In this document: one piece after another, positions 1 to 9,104 of the stretch
How positions within the stretch are numbered: the first letter of the stretch is position 1
How the letters are laid out: each line of letters begins with the position of its first letter
DNA from: a virus
Virus record (IMG/VR): IMGVR_UViG_3300043395_001970
Location: 1 to 64,000 of that record
Direction: 5' to 3' (one strand)
DNA length: 64,000 nt
Translations under genes and position numbers: made by a program
The notes under the pieces: generated by a model
Database searches by the model: none
What the model was told of the DNA's origin: nothing
What the model saw: only the letters and a program-made list of their open reading frames with translations

Positions 1-1339
1 ATGCCATAGATGTACCACTAATGTTTGTTTGTTTAAAAGATGCGTTTTTAAAATAGTTACCCGTTGCAAATTGAGTTGTCTGAGAACACGCTCCCATAAT
101 AGCTGTACCAGGTGCGTAAATATCTACACCCGGACCTGTTTCCGATGATGTTGATTTTTGGTCAGTATTTGCATCATAAGATGCACTATCAGCATTTCCA
201 ACTTTTATTGCCCTAGTTGAATATGGAGATGAACCTCTATGGTAATAGTATGTTCCACCGTTTCCGCCTGTTGTTACGATTTGATTATTATAATCTGCTC
301 CACCACTAACATCAATTTTAAAACCAAAGTTTCCAGCTGCTATACAAACATGAATTCCTTCAGAAATCATTTCATCAATATCAGTATCAGTTGATGATAT
401 CCTACTATTAGCGTAATAATAAGAACCATCATAATTTTGAACAAATCCATAATTTGATTCTCTTTGAGCAGCGTTAGTTGCGGTTGAGTTTGTATAAGTT
501 GTACCTCTATAAGTTAAAGATGTTACTGAAGTAAAATAATGAATATATCCCCAACTCATATTAACCACAGTTGGTCTTTTAGCTCCCGTTTTAGGGTCTA
601 TTGGTTTATTTCTATGCCAAAGTTTTATGGCATCAAATGCATCCGTTACTGAAATACCAGTACCACTATCTCCACTACCTTCCAATCCACTAAGTTTTTG
701 AGAATATACTCTTGCTTTTTTAGCCCAACCAAAATATTTTCCAGCTACAGTTGAAGCAACGTGTGTACCATGTCCATCGTAATCTCTATAATGATTTGCT
801 GATTGAGTTCCGCTTATTCCACTTTCGGTGTACCAATTTATTTGCTGTACTCTACTAACCCCAAATTCGTCTTGAAATTCAGGATGGTCTACTTGCAACC
901 CACTATCCTGAATTACAACATCAACCCCATCACCTGTTAATGAATATTCATAAGAAGAAGTTGTTGATGTTCCAGTACCATAACAATTAAAATCAAAATT
1001 AGAGCGTATCAATCCCCAATTTGTATAATCACCAGAATCAGTTGTAGAAGGAACTTTTGTAAAATCAGTATTTTGAACTGCTCTCAAAATCATTTTTAAG
1101 TCATCCCTCTTTTCGGGTGGAATTTCTACATCAAATACTCTTTCATCTAATTTAAGTTGCTCTGCTTCTTCATCGGTAAGCAAATACCAACATTGACGAA
1201 GAGAACCAGGTCTTTCGTTTGTAAATTCTACTTTACGATTTGGAATATATAATTTACCACCATCGGTATCACTTTCTATATCATTCCAAAACTCATCGTA
1301 ATCAATTCCTTCTTTTAAGATAACATTAAATTCCCTCAT
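1..1339 (-). CDS. Subtilisin-like serine protease (S8), 3' end cut by window edge
   Basis: Subtilase-family serine protease. Only the first 446 codons are in the window, ending two residues after the catalytic serine. Seen directly: Asp motif VIQDSG (D145), His motif DGHGTHVAS (H190), oxyanion-hole Asn in AAGNFG, and Ser motif GTSMA (S444), all in one uninterrupted frame. The His-to-Ser distance is about 254 residues against about 157 in subtilisin, so the catalytic domain carries insertions. Roughly 135 residues precede the catalytic domain and have no signal peptide; they could be a propeptide or a virion-docking part (inference). The ATG lies 6 nt past the stop of the collagen-like fibre gene, so both are probably on one late transcript. 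Possible roles are fibre maturation or cleavage of host surface proteins; the sequence does not decide. Family call is firm, role is not. Confidence 0.9.
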   Translation of the reverse strand, partial: MREFNVILKEGIDYDEFWNDIESDTDGGKLYIPNRKVEFTNERPGSLRQCWYLLTDEEAEQLKLDERVFDVEIPPEKRDDLKMILRAVQNTDFTKVPSTTDSGDYTNWGLIRSNFDFNCYGTGTSTTSSYEYSLTGDGVDVVIQDSGLQVDHPEFQDEFGVSRVQQINWYTESGISGTQSANHYRDYDGHGTHVASTVAGKYFGWAKKARVYSQKLSGLEGSGDSGTGISVTDAFDAIKLWHRNKPIDPKTGAKRPTVVNMSWGYIHYFTSVTSLTYRGTTYTNSTATNAAQRESNYGFVQNYDGSYYYANSRISSTDTDIDEMISEGIHVCIAAGNFGFKIDVSGGADYNNQIVTTGGNGGTYYYHRGSSPYSTRAIKVGNADSASYDANTDQKSTSSETGPGVDIYAPGTAIMGACSQTTQFATGNYFKNASFKQTNISGTSMA

Positions 1340-1345
1340 ATTCTA

Positions 1346-4237
1346 TTAATATAATGCGTTCCATGCACTTCCATCATAGAAGTATGGTTTATATACTGCT
1401 CCAGATCCAGAAACTGCAAATGTACCTGCTTCAGGAGTTGCTGGTAATGGATTTGATGGTGCTATTTTTACAAGCGATGAAACATGTAATGATGATGTTA
1501 CTTGTAAAGATGTTCCAGAAAATGTTAATGATGATAGTACACTTGCGTTAGCACCACTTCCATCATATCTTACCAATCCATTTGCTGTTGTTCCAGTAAG
1601 TGATAGCAATCCAGAAGTACCAGATGTACCCGAAGTTCCCCCACCAGCTCCACCTACAGATGAACCAGAGGTGAAATCAATCCAGCTACCACTTATTCTA
1701 CCCATAAATTTATTGGTAGTTGTATTATAATAAATATCACCATTTGCAGGTGCTAAGCTTGATGTTTGCCCATCACTAAATGATGCCAATCTTAATGATG
1801 ATGAAGTTATTACTACAGCGTTACCTGCGTTTAAATTAATATTTGTTGAAGAATATATTTCAGGTGTACCAGGAGAAGTTACGGTTATTGCAGATGCTGT
1901 TATTGAACCGCTAACTCTAAATGAACCAGTTACATATAAATCTCCGTTTGCTGAATAATATGAACCCGTTTGTGCAAATACGCTACTTCCACCACCACCT
2001 TGGAATGCTATTCCGTTTTGATACAATGAACCACTAAAGTAAATTGAACCAGTAAGAACCATACCACCATCAACCCATAGAGAACCGGTGTGTACAATTC
2101 TACCATCTTTAAATTGTGTTCTTCTTTGTCTATCTTTAATATAAATAGGTCCACTTAATGCTGTATTTGCAGAACTACAATAAAATATGGTTGAACCCGG
2201 AACTGAACCACTTGTGTTATATGTTACAGTACCATTTGTTGCACCATTATTATTTACCCCCGTTACTCCCTGTCCCGTACCAGACGTTACTGATGTTTTA
2301 ATATAGAATGGGTGAGATGCTGCTACTACGTTAAATACAATTGTATCACCATGATAAACCCAAATATCAACATCTTCGCCTCTTTCCAAAGTTGGGTCAT
2401 TTGATGGAGTAAATACATATCCACTATTACCATTATTTACCACACTCCAATCTCTAACCATTGATTGGGTTACAATGAAATCTTTAAATATTCCAGATGA
2501 TGATTGAACAAATCCAGCATCTAATATTTGTGCAGAACCTGTAATCCATCCGTTATATGATGCCGATGAGAATGATGATGCGTTTCCTCCTGTTAATGTT
2601 ACAATAACTCCAGAAGAGCCGGAAGGTGTTAGTATTATACTTCCACTAAAAGATATATCACTAACTCCATAAACCGTAGTTATTCCACCACTATCTCTTA
2701 CTCCCAATTGAGTTGTTATACCAGATGTTCCAGATGAACCAGCAGAACCATTTGAACCACCTGAAGTACCAGAAGAACCAGACGTTCCACTAACACCAGG
2801 TGAGCCAGATGTACCAGACGAGCCTATTGCAGAAGTTCCAGAAGTACCATTTGTACCTGCTAAGCTACTACCGCTAGTTCCGCTTAATCCAGATGTTCCA
2901 GATGTACCTGCGGTTGATGTAGCACCAGATGTACCAGAAGAACCAGCTGTGCCGTTTGTACCACCACCACCTCCACCAACTACATCAAATGATATATTAC
3001 CACCCCCTAAGTTAGTTACACTAAAATTAGAACTATATGTAAGTGTACTAACGCTTGTATATGTATTTACTCCTCTAACTACACTTATAGAACCACCACC
3101 ACCACCTAAAGAAGATGTAGCTATTTGACGATTATTTTGATTAGTATCACCACCAACCCAAACATAACCTTCTCTTAATGATGCGGTTAAAGGACCGGCA
3201 GTTGATAAACCAGCAGCTCCAGATACAATTCCACTTGCGTTTACAGCACCTCTAATAAATGCAGAACCAGTAAGTTCTAATGAACCTGTTATAATAGCTG
3301 AACCGGTGTATGGGAAGGTTGACCCTCCACCACCTCCACCAAATCCTAATGCAGTAATTTGTGCTGCTCCGGAAATTAATGTTGTTGCTTTTAAAGATTG
3401 TGTATATGCTTCCAATCCATTTACTTCACCTCTAATTGAACCAGTAAAAGTATTTAATGCACCCGTTGTTGCATTTAACGATGCTGTAGCAAGGTTTAAA
3501 GAACCTGTTACCCTTGCTATGTTTAAATTAACATTGGTTTGTGAAGATGTAAAAATTGCTACACCCAATATACTTAAATCAGTTGAAGCTGTAAATATAT
3601 GTATAGATGCCGTTGTTTGATAAAATCTACTTAACGAACCTGTAAAAGTATTTAAAGAAGCTGTTGCTTGTTGTAGTGATGCTGTTGCTTGTTGTATTCT
3701 TGGTACTAAATCTGCACCTGCTAATGTACCATCTTGTCCAGATGTACCACTAACCCCGCTTGTTCCAGCAGAACCATTTGTGCCACTAACACCAGACGTA
3801 CCTGCTGTACCAGTTGAGCCAGCCGTACCGGTTGTACCATTTGTGCCAGATGTTCCCGATGTGCCATTTACACCACTTGTTCCCGAAGTTGCCGATGTTC
3901 CAGATGTACCTGATGTTTGGATACTACCAGATACTAAACTCCAACCGATAGCACCATCTGCTGGGTCATAAACTACTACCTTATCGGTTGTATTCTTAAA
4001 AGATATTGATGCAGAAGTGAACTTTAGACTACCAGAAATTAAAGCACTTCCGGTAAATTGTCCACTTAAAGTTCCTTGTAATGTTGATAAATTAGCTACC
4101 GATGATGATACTGCTAAAAAAGAACCTGTCATAAGGGCCGTAAATGAGCCCGATGTTTCTTCTAATATTGTTAGGTTTGCATCCATCTCTCCGGCGGTAA
4201 GCGGAGAACCTTTGGGAATTCTTTTAATTATTGCCAT
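1346..4237 (-). CDS. Collagen-like tail fibre / virion surface protein
   Basis: Large structural protein of 963 residues. The N-terminus has the phage-fibre attachment-type motif SPLTAGEMDANL. It contains two collagen-like stretches (residues about 105-170 and 425-505) built of Gly-Thr-Ser and Gly-Ser-Ser triplets with almost no proline, separated by GSL/TGS-rich beta-type repeats (TASLNTFTGSL). Around residues 610-700 is a cupredoxin-like module (HPFYIKT, then YCSSANTALSG) of a kind common in marine phage structural proteins; the usual second His and the Met of a copper site are not there. The last ~85 residues carry an LTF-G-LQVT module also seen after the collagen stretches of the other two fibres in this window. 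A TATTTATA late motif lies 43 nt upstream. Target receptor unknown. Confidence 0.8.
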   Translation of the reverse strand: MAIIKRIPKGSPLTAGEMDANLTILEETSGSFTALMTGSFLAVSSSVANLSTLQGTLSGQFTGSALISGSLKFTSASISFKNTTDKVVVYDPADGAIGWSLVSGSIQTSGTSGTSATSGTSGVNGTSGTSGTNGTTGTAGSTGTAGTSGVSGTNGSAGTSGVSGTSGQDGTLAGADLVPRIQQATASLQQATASLNTFTGSLSRFYQTTASIHIFTASTDLSILGVAIFTSSQTNVNLNIARVTGSLNLATASLNATTGALNTFTGSIRGEVNGLEAYTQSLKATTLISGAAQITALGFGGGGGGSTFPYTGSAIITGSLELTGSAFIRGAVNASGIVSGAAGLSTAGPLTASLREGYVWVGGDTNQNNRQIATSSLGGGGGSISVVRGVNTYTSVSTLTYSSNFSVTNLGGGNISFDVVGGGGGGTNGTAGSSGTSGATSTAGTSGTSGLSGTSGSSLAGTNGTSGTSAIGSSGTSGSPGVSGTSGSSGTSGGSNGSAGSSGTSGITTQLGVRDSGGITTVYGVSDISFSGSIILTPSGSSGVIVTLTGGNASSFSSASYNGWITGSAQILDAGFVQSSSGIFKDFIVTQSMVRDWSVVNNGNSGYVFTPSNDPTLERGEDVDIWVYHGDTIVFNVVAASHPFYIKTSVTSGTGQGVTGVNNNGATNGTVTYNTSGSVPGSTIFYCSSANTALSGPIYIKDRQRRTQFKDGRIVHTGSLWVDGGMVLTGSIYFSGSLYQNGIAFQGGGGSSVFAQTGSYYSANGDLYVTGSFRVSGSITASAITVTSPGTPEIYSSTNINLNAGNAVVITSSSLRLASFSDGQTSSLAPANGDIYYNTTTNKFMGRISGSWIDFTSGSSVGGAGGGTSGTSGTSGLLSLTGTTANGLVRYDGSGANASVLSSLTFSGTSLQVTSSLHVSSLVKIAPSNPLPATPEAGTFAVSGSGAVYKPYFYDGSAWNALY
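2721..2966 (-). repeat. Collagen-like triplet repeat DNA
   Basis: Tandem 9-nt units coding Gly-Thr-Ser / Gly-Ser-Ser inside the 963-residue fibre gene. Units differ mainly at third codon positions, so the repeat is better conserved as protein than as DNA. Confidence 0.85.
3736..3921 (-). repeat. Collagen-like triplet repeat DNA (second block)
   Basis: N-terminal-side block of Gly-X-Y coding units in the 963-residue fibre gene, covering about residues 105-168. Confidence 0.8.
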
Positions 4238-4279
4238 TTTTTATATATCTTGTATAATTCGAATTGTTACACAAGTAAA

Positions 4280-4287
4280 TATAAATA
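4280..4287 (-). promoter_or_regulatory. Candidate late promoter octamer
   Basis: Coding strand reads TATTTATA 43 nt before the ATG of the collagen-like fibre gene, between it and the preceding early-type operon that ends at 4304. Confidence 0.5.
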
Positions 4288-4303
4288 AAAGGTAAAAGAA
4301 TAC

Positions 4304-4777
4304 TTATTTATAATATTTGAGAAGGGTTTCGGTTGTAAAAGTAACTTCATCTACACTTTTAATTCCACCCAACGTATATGTTCTATATGAATCGGGTTCT
4401 TTATCGTAAATTGAATCACCTTTTAAAAAGGAACTGAACAACTTCTTTCCCCCTTTATCTGATAAAACTAGCAGTTCTTCTAATTGTGTTGCCGATTTTA
4501 CTTTATCTTCGGCTAGCCCTTTTATAAACATTTTCTTTAAAAATTTAAAAAATATATCAGGCTTTATTAAACTAATCTTAACACAAGAAATCTTTTTATC
4601 AGGGCTAATACCTAATACAAAAATCAAAGCACTTTCTACACCACTTAAAGTTTTTGTTTTTCCATCAACATATTTGTATGTGTTGATTCTATAAACGTTT
4701 CTTGGCCTAATCAAAGTTTTTGAAACACTTTTTTCGGATTGAATAAATTTATTATATTGTAAAGTAAATGCATTCAT
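4304..4777 (-). CDS. Unknown phage protein, 157 aa
   Basis: Not recognised. The product is 157 residues, basic, with no signal peptide or membrane segment. A hydrophobic beta-strand-rich core (ALIFVLGI, CVKISLI) is followed by a Lys-rich helix region. The start ATG shares its A with the TAA stop of the upstream glycosyltransferase gene (TAATG), so the two are very probably translationally coupled. It is the last gene before the late fibre unit. It could act with the glycosyltransferases, but only position supports that. Confidence 0.7.
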   Translation of the reverse strand: MNAFTLQYNKFIQSEKSVSKTLIRPRNVYRINTYKYVDGKTKTLSGVESALIFVLGISPDKKISCVKISLIKPDIFFKFLKKMFIKGLAEDKVKSATQLEELLVLSDKGGKKLFSSFLKGDSIYDKEPDSYRTYTLGGIKSVDEVTFTTETLLKYYK

Positions 4778-6069
4778 TATACTTTATTTAATTTTGGTAT
4801 TTGCATTTTAGAACTATTCACTTTTGGCATATTAAACGGAACTAATTGAGGCGCTTTCTTTACATAAGTATCTAAAATCTGAGTAAATCTTTCATGCATT
4901 TTTTCCAAAGTAAACTTATTTAAAGTATTTTCTTTCAAACCAGATGATTTTTTTAAATATTCATTGTATTTGTTAAACACATCATAAATCTTATTAGCAG
5001 CATTTGAATAGTTTACTGTAAACCATTGTGCTTCTTTCATAATGAATTGGTCCGCCGCTGATTCATCAATTGGTGTTAGAGAACCTTCCAACAAAACTGC
5101 GTGCTCTGCTGGTAGAAAATCCGTATGTCCACTCCAACCACTAACTATAATTGGTTTTCCCGTCAAAGTAAATTCAGCCATAGGTCTACCATATCCTTCC
5201 CCCTTAGTAAAAGAAATCATTGCTTTCACTTTTGGATGATGATAAAGGTTACTCATATCAGTTTCTTCCAAATCACCATGTATCAAATAAATTGGTGGAC
5301 ACTTATCACCATAGGTTTTTAGAACATCATCTATTTTTTGGCGAGTTGTTTCTCTATCTATTACACTAAAACCAGCATGCGATGTTTTTAGTAACAAAGC
5401 AGGTTGCTTATCTTTTGGAAGGTATTGGAACACCGTTGCGAATGTTTTAATTACCATACCAATATCTTTTCTATCCTGTCCTAAAGAACCTTTTAACCAA
5501 TGTCCAACAGTTAAGAAACAAAAATCTTCTTTTACATTTGATAATATATCTTTACCACTTCCTTTAGAAAATATTTCAGTGTCCACTCCTTCAAAAAGAA
5601 CTTCAATTGGTGTATTTGTTTTTATCTCACCAACTATTTGTCCAGTAGCTTGGTCTTTTTGTTGATAAACAGTACCACCCACATTTCCTTTTGTAAACTC
5701 AGATGGAACTATGATTAGATTCATTTTATTAGAACCATCAATAAAATCTTTTGGGCAGATTGTAGTTTCAACACCAGCAGTAATACCAATATTATAGTGT
5801 CCTTTTGGTTCAAACTCATTTGCTACCGAAACCTGCATGAAAACATCTGGCTTTTCTCCAATCTCTCCAATTACTCTTTCTAACATCCATCTTCCAAATT
5901 CATCTTGGTCACTTACCTGATTTTGTGGAGTGTTACCCCAACGAAGTGGGATAATCTTTATATCGTATTTATCCATCTTACGAAGTGATTTCATCAAATC
6001 TCTACAATGGTCACCATATCCACTTCTAGTAAAAATAGGTCCCTGAAATACTAATGTTGGTTTATTCAT
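4777..6069 (-). CDS. GT4-type glycosyltransferase
   Basis: GT-B fold retaining glycosyltransferase of the GT4 (group 1) family, 430 residues. The C-terminal nucleotide-sugar domain shows the family E-x7-E pattern in KGEGYGRPMAEFTLTGKP, followed by VSGWSGHTDFL. The N-terminal domain has GPIFTRSGYGDH, a typical acceptor-side Gly-rich loop. No signal peptide or membrane anchor, so it should act in the cytoplasm. It follows another GT4 gene by 10 nt and overlaps the next gene by 1 nt, forming an operon. Substrate unknown; candidates are phage DNA, the Ser/Thr-rich collagen-like fibres, or host envelope glycans. Confidence 0.88.
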   Translation of the reverse strand: MNKPTLVFQGPIFTRSGYGDHCRDLMKSLRKMDKYDIKIIPLRWGNTPQNQVSDQDEFGRWMLERVIGEIGEKPDVFMQVSVANEFEPKGHYNIGITAGVETTICPKDFIDGSNKMNLIIVPSEFTKGNVGGTVYQQKDQATGQIVGEIKTNTPIEVLFEGVDTEIFSKGSGKDILSNVKEDFCFLTVGHWLKGSLGQDRKDIGMVIKTFATVFQYLPKDKQPALLLKTSHAGFSVIDRETTRQKIDDVLKTYGDKCPPIYLIHGDLEETDMSNLYHHPKVKAMISFTKGEGYGRPMAEFTLTGKPIIVSGWSGHTDFLPAEHAVLLEGSLTPIDESAADQFIMKEAQWFTVNYSNAANKIYDVFNKYNEYLKKSSGLKENTLNKFTLEKMHERFTQILDTYVKKAPQLVPFNMPKVNSSKMQIPKLNKV

Positions 6070-6079
6070 ATTCTATAAC

Positions 6080-7462
6080 TTATTTAACTTTAAATACCTC
6101 AAATCTTTGGCGAGGTTTCCAATTTTGGAATGTAGATTCAATTCCATCCATTAATGTTTGACACATATTTGTATGATTCAATCCAGCTTCATTAATAAAG
6201 AACTCTCTACCTTTTAATGCATTCACTTTTCTTTCTTCTTTAGGTGTATTATACATTTTTTCAATAGCATCCGCTACATCATGCAAATCAACTCTATCAT
6301 CCCAAATATAGGGTGTAGGTACTGAACCTGCTAATGCTAATGCTCTACTCCAAACAGGTATAGCCCAAGGACCCGCTTCTGCCTTTCCTTCCCATTTTCT
6401 CCATTCATGCAAAGAACCTATCTTAATATAATCATCTGCAACTAATACATTACCATTTACTTTAAAACCACATTGGTCTTGCAATCCACCAGTTACATTT
6501 ACAATGATTGGTGTACCAGCCATTACCGATTCTGCAGTTGCTAATCCGAATCCTTCGTTATTAGCAATGTTAATTGTACAATCTGCGATATTATAATTCC
6601 AATTCAACTCATGTTGTAATCTTCTCTTTTCTGAAAACTTAATATTACAATCAGGTGCTACAGCTTCTATAACGGCTGGAAGGTCAGTTCCATTATCATC
6701 AACAGGCTGTGTATGCATTAATAACAAACACTTATCCGCTTTTTCTTTACCAATCTTTTCACAAAACAATTTGAAAGCATAGATTACATCAGCTGGTTGT
6801 TTTCTTCTAATATTACGATTACTCCAGTAAAGAACAAAATCATATTCTTTACCACCTAAAATTTCATTACGATATTCAGTAGGAACATCTGTTGGTTTGT
6901 ATATATCAGTATTAATACCATGTGGTACATAACTTACTTGCCAATCTTTTTTTGGAATCCAAGTTGGTTTATCTGTTCTTTGACCAATTCTACTTATAAT
7001 ACCATAAGTTTGACGAGATATACAACCAATCCAATCACAACTTTCATAAAAGTTACGGTTGTACATTGGGTCTGGTAAATCATCCCAAATTGCATAAAAC
7101 AATAAAGGAATATTTTGTCTTATTTCATGCTCTATATCATATAACCAAGTCCAATAGCGTGGGTCAGTAAAGTGTAGGATAGCATCTGGCTTTTCTGCAT
7201 TAATTAATTGACGAATCAAATCAGCATTACCATATCCATTCCAAGGAAGTATTTTTACACTAGCATCAGCTATTCCATAATTTTTTTGAATGTCTTCGCT
7301 TACATCTAAAACTCTACCTTGCTCTGGGTGGTTGATTGCTGCACCTACTTGAAACCAATCATATTTGTGAACTGTCCCTAATACCAATTCTTTGGACATA
7401 GTGGCGATACCACTTGCCATTCTTAAATCATCTGAAAGTAACAATATTTTTTTCTTTGCCAT
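6080..7462 (-). CDS. GT4-type glycosyltransferase
   Basis: Second GT4-family enzyme, 460 residues. The N-terminus ILLLSDDLRMASGIATM is a GT-B Rossmann start with acceptor loop. The donor-binding half has NNEGFGLATAESVMAGTP, matching the family E-x7-E signature, and VNVTGGLQDQ. It is cytosolic by sequence. It sits between the ribbon-helix-helix gene (8 nt) and the other GT4 gene (10 nt). The two GT4 proteins are only distantly alike, so they more likely add different sugars than duplicate one function (inference). Confidence 0.88.
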   Translation of the reverse strand: MAKKKILLLSDDLRMASGIATMSKELVLGTVHKYDWFQVGAAINHPEQGRVLDVSEDIQKNYGIADASVKILPWNGYGNADLIRQLINAEKPDAILHFTDPRYWTWLYDIEHEIRQNIPLLFYAIWDDLPDPMYNRNFYESCDWIGCISRQTYGIISRIGQRTDKPTWIPKKDWQVSYVPHGINTDIYKPTDVPTEYRNEILGGKEYDFVLYWSNRNIRRKQPADVIYAFKLFCEKIGKEKADKCLLLMHTQPVDDNGTDLPAVIEAVAPDCNIKFSEKRRLQHELNWNYNIADCTINIANNEGFGLATAESVMAGTPIIVNVTGGLQDQCGFKVNGNVLVADDYIKIGSLHEWRKWEGKAEAGPWAIPVWSRALALAGSVPTPYIWDDRVDLHDVADAIEKMYNTPKEERKVNALKGREFFINEAGLNHTNMCQTLMDGIESTFQNWKPRQRFEVFKVK

Positions 7463-7470
7463 AACTAATT

Positions 7471-7671
7471 TTAAAATTGTGAACCTGAAATTTGTAATTG
7501 TAAGTACTCATTCATTTCCTTACGAAATTCTTCATCTTTAACATATCTTTCAACGGTACGATTTACCAGCTTTTGAAGGGTAACATCTGAATCAAATGAT
7601 ACTTTTTTAAATGATGAATAAACATCTTTCAAGATTTTCACTGTAGTAAGCTTTGTGTTTTCTTGAGTCAT
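7471..7671 (-). CDS. Small ribbon-helix-helix-like protein
   Basis: 66-residue protein whose pattern fits a ribbon-helix-helix DNA-binding fold: a short beta strand (KLTTVKILKDVY), then two helices (SSFKKVSFDSDVTLQKLVNR and VERYVKDEEF). Arc/MetJ/CopG proteins bind operators as dimers. It is the first gene of a unit with the two glycosyltransferases, so it may autoregulate that unit. The 77 nt upstream are very AT-rich and I see no confident promoter there. Confidence 0.6.
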   Translation of the reverse strand: MTQENTKLTTVKILKDVYSSFKKVSFDSDVTLQKLVNRTVERYVKDEEFRKEMNEYLQLQISGSQF

Positions 7672-7748
7672 TGTAATATTAATTTATATATTTGTATATA
7701 TAAGTATATTACAATTAGAAAAAACAATAATTTTTAAAGAACTATTTT

Positions 7749-8618
7749 TTATTTATCTGCTTTACCATCACAATGCTTACCTAAGAACTCACACCATTTA
7801 CAATTCTTTTTGTTTTGACCTGGTACTTTTGGAAACCTTATATCTTTAAACGTACCATCATCATTAAACACAGTATTGATAAATTCCATAAATTCATCAT
7901 GTGCTTTTGTTACAGATGGTGCTCCGTGAGATGGCGCATGTTTAGAAATGTAAGGTACTGGAAATGCTGAATCTTCCGGCAACTTCCTTCTCATAATTTG
8001 ATATTCAACTCTAATCTTTTGTAAAGGAATATTGAATAACTCTGAATAGTATTTCTTATATAGTAAGATTTGTGCGTTCTTAAACTTGTCCGCCTTTTGG
8101 TATTGATTCCAACCCTGCGTAGAAGTTTTAAGGTCAATAATTACAATTGAATTCTCAGCCAAATCTCTCAACACAATATCAATGAATCCAATAAAGTGTA
8201 CACCTTCTTTAATTGGTGCGTTTAGTGGAATTTCAATACCAACTAATTCATAGCCGGATTTAGAATAAAACTTATTAAGGTTTTTCTTTAACCATTCTAA
8301 GATTCTTCTACCATCACCATAAAATTCTTCCAATTCTATTTGGGAACAAGGTGTACCTTCACTAAGAGCTTGTTTCTCTTTAGTAAAGTTTTCTTTAAGT
8401 CTTTCCAATAAAAGCTTATCCAAATTAATTTCATCAGCCTGCTTTTTAGAAACACCATACATCACCGAAAGGTAGTGTTGAATAGTTTCATGCATTGAAC
8501 TACCAAAGATAGTATGAATGTTGCCTGAACTTTCACCTAACTTATCTATGTAATTTAACTTATATTGTTGTGGGCAGCTACTCCACATTGAGTACTGCGA
8601 AAATGATACTTTTGCCAT
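7749..8618 (-). CDS. PD-(D/E)XK nuclease with four-Cys (Cas4/AddB-like) cluster
   Basis: 289-residue nuclease of the RecB/Cas4/AddB type. Seen: an N-terminal QYSMWSSCPQQYKL segment (C15), an early His in GSSMHETIQHYL, the active-site strands GFIDIVLRD and VIIDLKTST (Asp...Asp-x-Lys), and a C-terminal CKWCEFLGKHC (C273, C276, C283). One N-terminal Cys plus three C-terminal Cys is the arrangement that holds a 4Fe-4S cluster in Cas4 and AddB. Likely role is DNA end processing in recombination-dependent replication. It is transcribed from a host-type promoter immediately upstream, with virtually no leader. Confidence 0.85.
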   Translation of the reverse strand: MAKVSFSQYSMWSSCPQQYKLNYIDKLGESSGNIHTIFGSSMHETIQHYLSVMYGVSKKQADEINLDKLLLERLKENFTKEKQALSEGTPCSQIELEEFYGDGRRILEWLKKNLNKFYSKSGYELVGIEIPLNAPIKEGVHFIGFIDIVLRDLAENSIVIIDLKTSTQGWNQYQKADKFKNAQILLYKKYYSELFNIPLQKIRVEYQIMRRKLPEDSAFPVPYISKHAPSHGAPSVTKAHDEFMEFINTVFNDDGTFKDIRFPKVPGQNKKNCKWCEFLGKHCDGKADK

Positions 8619-8622
8619 AATG

Positions 8623-8654
8623 TAAAGATACGAAAAAATAGTGAATATACCAAA
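8623..8654 (-). promoter_or_regulatory. Host-type promoter, TTTG-N20-TATCTTTA
   Basis: -33 box TTTG at 8654-8651 and -7 box TATCTTTA at 8630-8623, spacer exactly 20 nt. The predicted start site falls at or next to the ATG of the nuclease gene (8618), implying a leaderless or nearly leaderless mRNA. Confidence 0.75.
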
Positions 8655-9104
8655 TTAAACTTTAAGTTTTAATTTAGTAATTTGCTTAGGGTCAGTACCA
8701 TAAGCCTCCGCAATTTCTTTGATGTGTAGTTTACCAGAAGTTGTTTGGTGTAATATTAAATAATATTCTTCAGCTTGTGTTGTTGATACATTATAATATC
8801 TTGCAATCAATTCAATAATCCAATCTTCATACTTTTCCGATGAAGTTGGTTTCATATATTTTAGGAATGCTCTTGTTTTTGGAATTAGTCCTATTAGGCA
8901 TAGGTACATTGATTTAGGTGATACTTCTTGCAAATATGGTTGTACATCTGCAATTAATTCTATCCATTCAGGTTTCATAGAAAGAAAACGGAGTATCATA
9001 TAGTTACTCCATGTCTTTTTATCACTCTCATCAAGAGTATCCCAATATTTAGGATTCTTATCTTGCGTTATTGCGTTAATATGGTCAAATAATGTTTTAG
9101 CCAT
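8655..9104 (-). CDS. 62: Clamp loader small subunit, gp62-like
   Basis: 149-residue protein resembling T4 gp62, the non-ATPase clamp-loader subunit that joins gp44 to load the gp45 clamp. Seen: the central YLCLIGLIPK segment, then a Lys/Tyr-Trp stretch (KYEDWIIELIARYYNVST) that lines up with the KRYGKW...LLAKRYQVNT region of T4 gp62, then a G-K-L tail. It is shorter than T4 gp62 (187 aa). It overlaps the zinc-ribbon gene by 8 nt and lies one gene away from gp44, as expected. Confidence 0.8.
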   Translation of the reverse strand: MAKTLFDHINAITQDKNPKYWDTLDESDKKTWSNYMILRFLSMKPEWIELIADVQPYLQEVSPKSMYLCLIGLIPKTRAFLKYMKPTSSEKYEDWIIELIARYYNVSTTQAEEYYLILHQTTSGKLHIKEIAEAYGTDPKQITKLKLKV

